Part shown: positions 16,898 through 24,259 of the stretch, piece by piece
How the letters are laid out: every line of letters begins with the position of its first letter
Position numbering within the stretch: the first letter of the stretch is position 1
Assembly (NCBI RefSeq): GCF_039543205.1
Contig: NZ_BAABJH010000007.1
Span: 1 to 64,000 of the forward strand
Source of the DNA: Flaviramulus_B aquimarinus
GTDB taxonomy: Bacteria > Bacteroidota > Bacteroidia > Flavobacteriales > Flavobacteriaceae
DNA: 64,000 bases
Direction of reading: 5' to 3'
Program-made: the position numbers and the translations under genes
The notes under the pieces: generated by a model
Database searches by the model: none
Told to the model about the DNA's origin: nothing
What the model saw: the letters and a program-made list of their open reading frames with translations, nothing else

Positions 16898-17698
16898 ATG
16901 ACAGCTCACGAAATTGACTATAGAATCTACGGCGAAGAAATGCAATACGTAGAAATTGAATTAGATCCACAAGAAGGCGTTGTAGCCGAAGCGGGAAGCT
17001 TTATGATGATGGATGATGGTATTAAAATGGAAACCATTTTTGGAGATGGTTCACAAAAAGACACAGGCTTTTTAGGAAAGATATTAGGTGCAGGGAAACG
17101 AATTCTTACTGGTGAGAGCTTATTTATGACTGCTTTCTATAACGACTTAGTAGGAAAACGTAAGGTCTCTTTTGCATCACCATATCCTGGTAAAATCATA
17201 CCAATAGATTTGACTGCATTTGGCGGTAAATTTATATGCCAAAAAGATGCTTTTCTTTGTGCGGCAAAAGGTGTAAGTGTTGGTATCGAGTTTTCTAAAA
17301 AACTTGGGCGCGGGCTTTTTGGAGGCGAGGGCTTTATTATGCAAAAATTAGAAGGCGATGGTATGGCCTTTGTCCATGCCGGAGGAACAATGGCTAAAAA
17401 GGAATTATTAGCAGGCGAAACTTTAAGGGTAGATACAGGATGTATTGTCGGGTTTGATCAAACGGTGGATTATGACATAGAGTTTATAGGTGGTATAAAA
17501 AATACCGTATTTGGAGGCGAAGGCTTGTTTTTTGCAAAACTTCAAGGACCAGGAACCGTATATATACAATCATTGCCATTTAGTAGGTTGGCAGGCCGTG
17601 TTTTAGCAAGTGCCCCAAGAGGTGGTGGTAAAGATAAAGGAGAGGGTAGTATCCTTGGTGGTTTAGGTGATTTATTGGATGGCGATAATCGATTTTAA
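16898..17698 (+). CDS. AIM24 / TIGR00266 family protein
   Basis: The 266 residues match the AIM24 family by EMQYVEIELDPQEGVVAEAG, SFMMMDD, TAFYNDLVGKRKVSFASPYP, GGEGFIMQKLEGDGMAFVHA, GGTMAKKEL and FGGEGLFFAKLQGPGTVYIQ. AIM24 proteins form a stacked double beta-roll. A Gly-rich C-terminal tail (RGGGKDKGEGSILGGLGDLL) is typical of the bacterial members. The molecular role is unknown. The gene is monocistronic. Confidence 0.9.
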   Translation: MTAHEIDYRIYGEEMQYVEIELDPQEGVVAEAGSFMMMDDGIKMETIFGDGSQKDTGFLGKILGAGKRILTGESLFMTAFYNDLVGKRKVSFASPYPGKIIPIDLTAFGGKFICQKDAFLCAAKGVSVGIEFSKKLGRGLFGGEGFIMQKLEGDGMAFVHAGGTMAKKELLAGETLRVDTGCIVGFDQTVDYDIEFIGGIKNTVFGGEGLFFAKLQGPGTVYIQSLPFSRLAGRVLASAPRGGGKDKGEGSILGGLGDLLDGDNRF

Positions 17699-17827
17699 AT
17701 GTTAATTTCGCCTAAAAATATAGAAAATATATAATTTTTCATTATTTTTAGAGTTCATTTGTATATATTAACAGCCTATTAATCAAATCTACATTAATTT
17801 CACAAACCTAAAATCCTTAACAAAACT

Positions 17828-18025
17828 ATGGCAAGAGCAATGCTAGAGTACACAAAAACTATACTTAACAAAGTTAGTTTTGATACCACGTTGTTTTGCA
17901 AAGAAGTACAAAAGGCATTAGCCCGTTTATTACCTTATGAGATTGAAGAGCTTAAAATTTTTATTCAATCTTTAGTACAGCAAAACCCTGATTTAAATCA
18001 ATGTTTAATTTATTTAAAACCATAA
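17828..18025 (+). CDS. Small conserved protein, unknown function
   Basis: This 65-residue soluble, mostly helical protein (MARAMLEYTKTILNKVSFDT, KEVQKALARLLPYEIEELKI) has no signal or membrane segment. A good ATG and an ideal terminator immediately after it support a real gene. I recall very similar short proteins in many Flavobacteriaceae but know no function. Confidence 0.75.
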   Translation: MARAMLEYTKTILNKVSFDTTLFCKEVQKALARLLPYEIEELKIFIQSLVQQNPDLNQCLIYLKP

Positions 18026-18052
18026 AAAAAGCGACCATAAGGTCGCTTTTTT
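18024..18052. terminator. Bidirectional terminator
   Basis: AAAAAAAGCGACC, loop ATAA, GGTCGCTTTTTT. It overlaps the last bases of the small protein gene and serves the convergent oxyR gene as well. Confidence 0.92.
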
Positions 18053-18098
18053 AATAGAATCAAATTTATCTAGGTTTCAAGATATTCTTTATTGGGTA

Positions 18099-19037
18099 TT
18101 ATTTTGGTAGCGGACTGATAATTTTTACATTCTGAAAAGCAATTGCACCTCTTATAATGCCAGAAATAACATCCTGTAAAGCTTCTATAATCTGCATTTT
18201 TAATTCGCTTTTATGATAAATGATACTAACCTCTCTTGCAGGAGATGGTTCATTAAAATAATGCAAGTTTTCTTTTTCTCTGTTATTAATATCTAAAGTA
18301 TGCAAATAGGGTAGAAGTGTCATTCCCAAACCTTCATTGGAGAGTTTAATAAGTGTTTCAATACTACCGCTTTCAAGTTGAAATTGATCATCTGTATGAC
18401 TTTTAAACACTTTACATAAATTAATGACACCATCACGAAAACAATGGCCATCCTCAAGCAATAACATATCATTAATATCTAAATCAGAAACATCAATTTT
18501 AGTATTGGTATGTAAACGATGTCCCTTGGGTATATAGCTTACAAAAGGTTCGAAATAAAGAACACGCTCTTTAATACTGTCATCTTCTAAAGGTGTAGCA
18601 GCAATAGCAGCATCTAAATGGCCATCTTTAATTCTAGTAATAATTTCTTCAGTTGTTAACTCCTCAATTTTTAATTTAATTTTTGGATGTTTTTTAATAA
18701 AGCTTTTCAAAAACATAGGCAACAACGTTGGCATAACCGTAGGTATGATGCCTAATTTAAATTCGCCACCAATAAAACCTTTTTGCTGATCTACAATATC
18801 TTGAATTCTATAGGATTCATTAACAATGTTTCTGGCTTGAGTTACAATTTTTCTGCCAACATCAGTGAGCTCAATAGGTTTTTTACTTCGGTCAAAAATC
18901 AATACATCCAATTGATCTTCAAGCTTTTGTATTTGCATGCTTAATGTCGGTTGTGTAACAAAACATTTTTCTGCAGCTTTTGTGAAATTTTGGTTTTCGG
19001 CAACAGCCAAAACATAATATAATTGGGTTATTGTCAT
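18099..19037 (-). CDS. oxyR: OxyR, peroxide-sensing LysR regulator
   Basis: The start is the ATG of MTITQLYYVLAVAENQNFTK; an upstream in-frame TTG is less likely. The 312 residues have a LysR helix-turn-helix at 1-60 (VTQPTLSMQIQKLEDQLDV) and a substrate-binding domain. The redox pair is present: Cys199 in LLLEDGHCFRDG and Cys208 in VINLCK, at the same positions as in E. coli OxyR, so peroxide should form the activating disulfide. No catalase or dps gene adjoins, so its targets are elsewhere. It is convergent with the small protein gene and divergent from the VOC genes. Confidence 0.93.
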   Translation of the reverse strand: MTITQLYYVLAVAENQNFTKAAEKCFVTQPTLSMQIQKLEDQLDVLIFDRSKKPIELTDVGRKIVTQARNIVNESYRIQDIVDQQKGFIGGEFKLGIIPTVMPTLLPMFLKSFIKKHPKIKLKIEELTTEEIITRIKDGHLDAAIAATPLEDDSIKERVLYFEPFVSYIPKGHRLHTNTKIDVSDLDINDMLLLEDGHCFRDGVINLCKVFKSHTDDQFQLESGSIETLIKLSNEGLGMTLLPYLHTLDINNREKENLHYFNEPSPAREVSIIYHKSELKMQIIEALQDVISGIIRGAIAFQNVKIISPLPK

Positions 19038-19228
19038 CTTTATCAATTTAGACTATAAAAATATAAAAACTATCAATAAAATCTATATAAAAACAGGTTT
19101 ATTATAAATTAAATTTGTTGTTAACTTACAAAAAGAGATAAAAAACAGTATGGTTTTAGGAACCAAAAAATAGTTTGGATGATAAAAGCTTGGTTAAACG
19201 ACGATATATAGTTGGTTAAAAAAATAGT

Positions 19229-19627
19229 ATGGTAAACACTAAAGGAAAATTTCGATTTACATATTTTACTGATAAATATAAAGAAACATACAATTTCTAT
19301 AAGAACACATTAGAATTTGATTTAGGGCACTCTTGGGATAGAAATGATCATGATAAAGGTGCGCTTTTTAAAGCAGGCGAGGGCTTGATTGAAATACTGC
19401 ACCGTCGAAACGATGAAGCATATAAAAACCCAGGTTTAGACTACCGAATACCACAGGGTGTTTTTATGTGCATTCAAGTATGGAATATTGATGCATTATA
19501 TAAAACCTATAAATTAATGGCAATCCCATTCAAACAGGAGATAGTAGACCAATCATGGGGACATAGAAGTTTTTCTATTCTGGAACCGAATGGATTAGTG
19601 CTCTTTTTTTTTCAAGAGCAATTTTAA
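19229..19627 (+). CDS. VOC (glyoxalase/bleomycin-resistance) family protein
   Basis: The 132 residues form a betaalphabetabetabeta VOC protein: FRFTYFTDKYKETYNFYKNT, LEFDLGHSWDRNDHDKGALF, EILHRRND, and QSWGHRSFSILEPNGLVLFF. The motif set resembles antibiotic-binding and dioxygenase-like VOC proteins; metal ligands cannot be fixed with confidence. It is followed 37 bases later by another VOC gene. TAAATTTG about 110 bases upstream could be the -7 box. Confidence 0.82.
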   Translation: MVNTKGKFRFTYFTDKYKETYNFYKNTLEFDLGHSWDRNDHDKGALFKAGEGLIEILHRRNDEAYKNPGLDYRIPQGVFMCIQVWNIDALYKTYKLMAIPFKQEIVDQSWGHRSFSILEPNGLVLFFFQEQF

Positions 19628-19664
19628 ATAACTGTTTTATAATAAATCGTAAAAAACAATAAAA

Positions 19665-20045
19665 ATGGAATTTAGAAACGCAAGACATACAAATGATTTA
19701 AAACCTATAATTGAATTTTATTCAAATATTCTTGGATTGGAGGTTTTGTTCTCCTTTGAGAATCATAATGACTACAGTGGCGTATTTTTAGGTAAACCAG
19801 ATCACCAATGGCATTTAGAGTTTACAGCCTCAGTTGGTAAAGCTGAACATAGTTTTGATGATGACGATGTATTGGTGTTTTATCCAACCGAGCATCGTGA
19901 ATATGATGAAATTGTTGAGAGAATCCACGAGAAAAAAATTGAAAAACTAAAAGCAAAAAATCCCTTTTGGAATGATAACGGTATTACAATTAAAGACCCA
20001 GATGGATTTCATGTTATAATAAGTAATATGAAAATAAAAGGTTAA
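19665..20045 (+). CDS. VOC family protein (YycE-like)
   Basis: The 126-residue VOC fold shows RNARHTNDLKPIIEFYSNIL, GLEVLFSFENHNDYSGVFLG, WHLEFT, HSFDDDDVLVFY and a C-terminal TIKDPDGFHVIIS. This resembles the B. subtilis YycE type. It is probably co-transcribed with the preceding VOC gene, but the two are clearly not recent duplicates. Substrate unknown. Confidence 0.82.
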   Translation: MEFRNARHTNDLKPIIEFYSNILGLEVLFSFENHNDYSGVFLGKPDHQWHLEFTASVGKAEHSFDDDDVLVFYPTEHREYDEIVERIHEKKIEKLKAKNPFWNDNGITIKDPDGFHVIISNMKIKG

Positions 20046-20314
20046 TTTATCCCGTTAATTAAGTTTTTTTTAAAGTAAGAATCATCTAAGGTTTTAAAAG
20101 TTGGTGTAACCAAAAATAAGGTTTTGGTGTGTCATATGTGGTTTTAAGTTAGCATATTTGTGAAAATAATGAGCTTATGAAAAGGATTTAATTTTAAATA
20201 TTGGTATTACCTTTATGTTGAATTTAGTTCAGTATAAACGTTGGACTTTAGTCGGTCGTATTTTTTGTTGCATAAAAGCAGCTAACAACACTATTTTAAA
20301 AGAATAAAGAAACC
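20046..20314. other. Intergenic region, nothing certain
   Basis: No gene was seen in these 269 bases. AT-rich sequence presumably contains the promoter of the TRIC-type gene, but no exact TAnnTTTG box was found. Confidence 0.4.
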
Positions 20315-20926
20315 ATGTTCTACATCATAGATATTTTAGGAACTATAGCTTTTGCTATTTCAGGCGTACTAGTTGCCATTCACAAAAAAATGGATTTATT
20401 TGGAATATTAATCATTGCTTTTGTTACAGCAGTAGGAGGTGGTACCTTACGCGATTTACTTATTGGCGACACCCCAGTAAGTTGGATGAAAGACATTACC
20501 TATACATATATAATTTTAGCCACTGCCGTATTTGCTATTATTTTTAGAAGTAAGATTAATTATTTAAGAACCTCATTGTTTTTGTTCGATACCATTGGTA
20601 TTGGATTATATACTTTGGTAGGTATCGAAAAAGGACTTCATGCAGAATTACACCCAATTATTTGTATAGCATTAGGGACTATGACAGCTAGTTTTGGAGG
20701 CGTTATTCGAGATATTTTATGTAATGAAATCCCCGTTATTTTTAGAAAAGAAATTTATGCTACAGCATGTATACTAGGTGGAATCACTTATTTTCTTTTA
20801 AGAGAATTTCCAATACAAAACAATGTTGTTTTTATAATAGCAGGAATAGTTGTTATCGCAATACGGTTGTTAGCAGTAAAATATAAAATAGCTTTACCAA
20901 CGATTTATTCGGAAAAGAAGAGATAG
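20315..20926 (+). CDS. TRIC/UPF0126-type cation channel protein
   Basis: The 203 residues comprise two repeats of three membrane helices plus one, each repeat with the family glycine motif: AISGVLVAIHKKMDLFGILI, then AVGGGTLRDLLIGDTPVSW in repeat one, and TMTASFGGVIRDILCNEIP in repeat two. These are the signatures of bacterial trimeric intracellular cation (TRIC) channels, formerly UPF0126 (YicG/YadS). The family conducts K+ and Na+. The length is as expected. Confidence 0.9.
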   Translation: MFYIIDILGTIAFAISGVLVAIHKKMDLFGILIIAFVTAVGGGTLRDLLIGDTPVSWMKDITYTYIILATAVFAIIFRSKINYLRTSLFLFDTIGIGLYTLVGIEKGLHAELHPIICIALGTMTASFGGVIRDILCNEIPVIFRKEIYATACILGGITYFLLREFPIQNNVVFIIAGIVVIAIRLLAVKYKIALPTIYSEKKR

Positions 20927-21041
20927 TTTTTAGTCACAATCTCAGAGTTTAGTTATGTTTCTCTTTAAATTTGGACCTTTGCAAGAGAAAATATTAAACC
21001 CTATATAACTGAATTTTAAAATTGCAAATTTCTAACCTCTA

Positions 21042-21746
21042 TTATTCAATAATCTCAACATTCTTTATGAAAATATTGACTAATGGCCAATCACCTTCCT
21101 CGGTTTCAACGGCTGCAATTTTATCAACGACATCCATACCTCGAATTACACGGCCAAAAATGGTGTAATCGCCATCTAAAAAATGAGCGCCACCCTTTTG
21201 GCAGACAATAAAAAACTCAAAAGGAGATGCTAATTTGTGAGGATTATCAATATCGCTACTGGGCATGGAAATTACGCCTCTATCATGCTTAAATCCACGT
21301 TTAGTATCCGCAGGCAATAAATATTTACCTATGTACGCCCGTTTTCTAGCCGTTTTTTTATCATCGCTATTACCAGCTTGGACTATAAAATTATCAATGA
21401 CTCGATAAAACTGTGTATCATTAAAATACTTCTGTTTGGTTAAAAAAATAAAATTAGAACGATGGAATCTAGTTTCATTATATAGTAAAATATCAATCGC
21501 TCCAAAGTCTGTAGTAATACGTACTTTATTCTCTTTGTGGTGTTTGTCATATTCCAAAAAGAATTCCATAGCACTTTTAGAATTTAGCTTTGGGAATTCG
21601 CGTTTAGGCTCTTCATAGGTTACTTTAGAAGCTTCTTTTTTAGTTGATTTTTGTACTTCAAAATTAGGTATGGTTTTCTTCTTAGATTGTTTATCTTCAC
21701 AATTCAAAAACAAGAGAAAGAAACACAAAAGCAATACAATACGCAT
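21042..21746 (-). CDS. Cyclophilin-type peptidyl-prolyl isomerase lipoprotein
   Basis: The signal MRIVLLLCFFLLFLNC marks a lipoprotein (Cys16), followed by a charged linker (EDKQSKKKTIPNFEVQKSTK). The cyclophilin domain runs from about residue 75 (VRITTDFGAIDILLYNETRF, NDTQFYRVIDNFIVQAGNS) and continues with a family-like FEFFIVCQKGGAHFLDGDYT and FGRVIRGMDVVDKIA. It would catalyse proline isomerisation in the periplasm. The start is only 4 bases from the divergent Nudix gene, so the two share a minimal promoter region inside each other's 5' ends. Confidence 0.88.
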   Translation of the reverse strand: MRIVLLLCFFLLFLNCEDKQSKKKTIPNFEVQKSTKKEASKVTYEEPKREFPKLNSKSAMEFFLEYDKHHKENKVRITTDFGAIDILLYNETRFHRSNFIFLTKQKYFNDTQFYRVIDNFIVQAGNSDDKKTARKRAYIGKYLLPADTKRGFKHDRGVISMPSSDIDNPHKLASPFEFFIVCQKGGAHFLDGDYTIFGRVIRGMDVVDKIAAVETEEGDWPLVNIFIKNVEIIE

Positions 21747-21750
21747 ATCA

Positions 21751-22392
21751 ATGAATTTTGATGAATTTTTAAAATCGCTATCAAAAATAAAAAATATACC
21801 GCTTCCAGCCGAGACATCTCACTTTAAAATGGTGCCACCGTTTCGTCAAAAACTTTTAAACCAGCAACAAAAAGCCATAAAAAAAGCTAAGCATGCTGGT
21901 GTTTTGGCATTGTTTTACCCTGATAGTAACCAGCAAACCAAGTTTGTATTGATTCTTAGAAAAACCTATAAAGGTGTACATTCTGCACAAGTGGCTTTTC
22001 CTGGGGGCAAATTAGAAGCCCAAGATATTTCGCTAGAAGTAGCGGCATTAAGAGAAACTTTTGAGGAAGTTGGCGTGCCTATAAAGACTATTGAGGTTGT
22101 TAGAAAAATATCGCAAGTGTACATACCACCAAGTAATTTTTATGTGCAACCATTTGTTGGAATTGTAAAAAGTACACCAAAGTTTGTTAAGCAAGATGAT
22201 GAGGTTGAAGCCATTATAGAAGTAAATTTGCATCATTTTTTAGACGACAAATCTCTAGTTGTTAAAAAGGTAAAAACATCATATAGTTCTGAGGTTGAGG
22301 TGCCTGCGTTTAAATTAAATGACCATGTCGTTTGGGGGGCAACAGCTATGATGCTAAGTGAAATTAAAGACTTGATAAAACAACTTGTGTAA
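21751..22392 (+). CDS. Nudix hydrolase, CoA pyrophosphatase type
   Basis: Start taken at the ATG of MNFDEFLKSLSKIKNIPLPA, because an upstream extension would overlap the whole 5' end of the divergent isomerase gene. The 213 residues carry the CoA-type leader VLILRKTYKGVHSAQVAFPG and the Nudix box from GGKLEAQDISLEVAALRET to FEEVGV. Family members (NudL/PCD1) split CoA into phosphopantetheine and 3',5'-ADP. It is followed by the acyltransferase gene, which has its own promoter. Confidence 0.88.
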   Translation: MNFDEFLKSLSKIKNIPLPAETSHFKMVPPFRQKLLNQQQKAIKKAKHAGVLALFYPDSNQQTKFVLILRKTYKGVHSAQVAFPGGKLEAQDISLEVAALRETFEEVGVPIKTIEVVRKISQVYIPPSNFYVQPFVGIVKSTPKFVKQDDEVEAIIEVNLHHFLDDKSLVVKKVKTSYSSEVEVPAFKLNDHVVWGATAMMLSEIKDLIKQLV

Positions 22393-22413
22393 TTTATAGA
22401 TTTATTACATTTG
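22385..22413 (+). promoter_or_regulatory. Promoter for acyltransferase gene
   Basis: TTG (22385-22387), 18 bases, then TACATTTG (22406-22413): a near-ideal Bacteroidetes -33/-7 pair, 30 bases upstream of the ATG at 22443. It overlaps the 3' end of the Nudix gene. Confidence 0.6.
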
Positions 22414-22442
22414 TAGCAACTAACCAATTTGACGCGTGATTT

Positions 22443-23240
22443 ATGGGATTGTTTAAAAGAAATCCATTCGGACATATACTAATTGTAAAAAAATGGCTTA
22501 TTAGGGTCTTTGGAGCCCTAACACATAGGCGTTTTAGAGGGTTTAATGAATTACAAATAGAAGGTTCTGAAATTATTAAAGATTTACCAGATACCCATGT
22601 GCTTTTTATATCGAATCACCAAACCTATTTTGCCGATGTGGTTTCTATGTTTCATGTATTTAATGCCAGTTTAAGCGGTCGTACAGATTCTATAAAAAAT
22701 ATAGGCTACTTATGGAATCCTAAGTTAAATATTTATTACGTTGCCGCTAAAGAAACCATGAAAGCAGGGTTATTGCCAAAAATACTGGCCTATATGGGCT
22801 CAATTAGTATAGAGCGTACATGGAGGTCTGAAGGGAAAGATGTAAACAGACAGGTTAAAATGAGCGATATATCCAGTATAGGAAAGGCTTTGGATGATGG
22901 CTGGGTCATTACATTCCCACAAGGAACCACCACACCATTTAAGCCTATTAGAAAAGGAACAGCACATATTATAAAACGTTATAAACCCATTGTAGTGCCA
23001 ATAGTTATTGATGGTTTTCGTAGGTCGTTTGATAAAAAAGGACTGCGTATAAAAAAGAAAAATATTCTTCAATCCTTTGAAATAAAAGCGCCTTTAGAGA
23101 TTGACTACGATAACGAAACTACAGAAGAGATTGTAAAAAGAATCGAGTATGCTATCGAACAACATCCATCGTTCTTAAAAGTTATTCCACAAAAAGAATT
23201 GGAAGCCTTGGAAGAGCTTAATAAAAAACGTGAGTGGTAA
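22443..23240 (+). CDS. PlsC-type 1-acylglycerophosphate acyltransferase family protein
   Basis: The 265 residues match the lysophospholipid acyltransferase family. The catalytic block is SNHQTYFADV, where His and Asp are separated by five residues rather than the usual four. The substrate block is TFPQGTTTPFKPIRKGTAHI, where the common FPEGT glutamate is Gln. I recall these deviations in Bacteroidetes relatives, so they mark a subfamily rather than a dead enzyme. A central hydrophobic segment (AGLLPKILAYMGSISIERTW) fits membrane association. Likely role: phospholipid or ornithine-lipid acylation. Confidence 0.85.
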   Translation: MGLFKRNPFGHILIVKKWLIRVFGALTHRRFRGFNELQIEGSEIIKDLPDTHVLFISNHQTYFADVVSMFHVFNASLSGRTDSIKNIGYLWNPKLNIYYVAAKETMKAGLLPKILAYMGSISIERTWRSEGKDVNRQVKMSDISSIGKALDDGWVITFPQGTTTPFKPIRKGTAHIIKRYKPIVVPIVIDGFRRSFDKKGLRIKKKNILQSFEIKAPLEIDYDNETTEEIVKRIEYAIEQHPSFLKVIPQKELEALEELNKKREW

Positions 23241-23415
23241 TTATATACTAAGACCATTGTTAAGTTCCTCACCAAATTAATTGTATATTTATTCGAGTAT
23301 ACGAGATATATTATTGTATGTAGTGATGGGGCAAATTATAGCTTCCTTAGATGTGTCCTTTAAATGCCATCATATTGTATGTTATAAACAACAGATACAA
23401 AAAAACAAAAGATAA

Positions 23416-23907
23416 ATGGAAAGTACATCAAAAAAAGACCTATTACCAAAATTGATATTCTTGGTTGTTCTCATTTGGGCTCTATCAGCAGTATTGATTA
23501 TGGTTTTTCTATCGAATTGGTCGGATAGAGGAACCTTTGGGGATTTATTTGGTGCCGTAAACGCCTTGTTTTCGGCACTTGCATTTGCAGTTCTTATTTA
23601 TACAATTGTACTTCAAAGGGATGAAATTAAACAGAACAGAGAAGAAATTGTTTTAAATAGAAAGGAGCTGGCTAAAGGGTCAAAACTACAGCAAAAGGCA
23701 CAGCAGGTTTTGATTCAACAAGTTGAGCAAATGCATTTAAGCGCAAAAATGAATGCAATGCGAACCCTTGTGGACTATTATAATAATCAAATATCGAACC
23801 CAAAAAGTACCGAAGAAATAATTGAAAAAGCGAAACAAAAAAGAAAGCAAATTATAATTCAAATTGACGAACTAATTGATGGGTTAAATGATTCAAACGT
23901 TGACTAA
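23416..23907 (+). CDS. Two-helix membrane protein with coiled-coil tail
   Basis: The 163 residues have two membrane helices (LIFLVVLIWALSAVLIMVFL and AVNALFSALAFAVLIYTIVL) joined by SNWSDRGTFGDLFG. A long cytoplasmic coiled coil follows (QRDEIKQNREEIVLNRKELA, then KAQQVLIQQVEQMH) with a helical tail (ISNPKSTEEIIEKAKQKRKQ). The helix-WxDRGxFGDxFG-helix-coiled-coil head is the type found in putative phage abortive-infection (putAbiC-like) and other membrane proteins of unknown role. It stands directly before a marC pseudogene. Function not established. Confidence 0.7.
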   Translation: MESTSKKDLLPKLIFLVVLIWALSAVLIMVFLSNWSDRGTFGDLFGAVNALFSALAFAVLIYTIVLQRDEIKQNREEIVLNRKELAKGSKLQQKAQQVLIQQVEQMHLSAKMNAMRTLVDYYNNQISNPKSTEEIIEKAKQKRKQIIIQIDELIDGLNDSNVD

Positions 23908-23924
23908 AAGTCTCAAAGAAACAT

Positions 23925-24149
23925 ATGTCTGAACATTTAACGATCATATTTTTTATTTTTACTGTTGTCGACCCGATTGGTTTTATTCCTGTGTACCTTG
24001 AAGCAATAAAAGAGTTTGACTTAATTCACAAGAAAAAAATCGGAAACTAAGGAATTACAGCTATAAGTAAAATTATGGGATTGATTTTAGCTTCATATGC
24101 TGTACAAAGTATGTTAAGTGGAATTAGCCACTTTTTTGTAAATGGTTAA
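23925..24149 (+). pseudogene. MarC-family membrane protein remnant
   Basis: One frame of 75 codons begins ATG with TIIFFIFTVVDPIGFIPVYL, the MarC (UPF0056) N-terminus (family: FFxxDPxGxxPxF). It meets TAA at 24048-24050, and continues as GITAISKIMGLILASYAVQS, which is the MarC C-terminal helix (family: GxxxIxRIMGLILAAxAVQ). A normal MarC has about 190-210 residues. About 130 central residues are deleted and a stop stands at the junction, so the gene is dead. Confidence 0.85.
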
Positions 24150-24259
24150 AAAAATCACACTTATTTTCTCTTTATAATCCGTTAATAACTCCTAGCAATT
24201 CCTAATTAAAAACCACAACAAAATTCCTATTTTGCGTTTTAAAATCTAAACGCATATAA

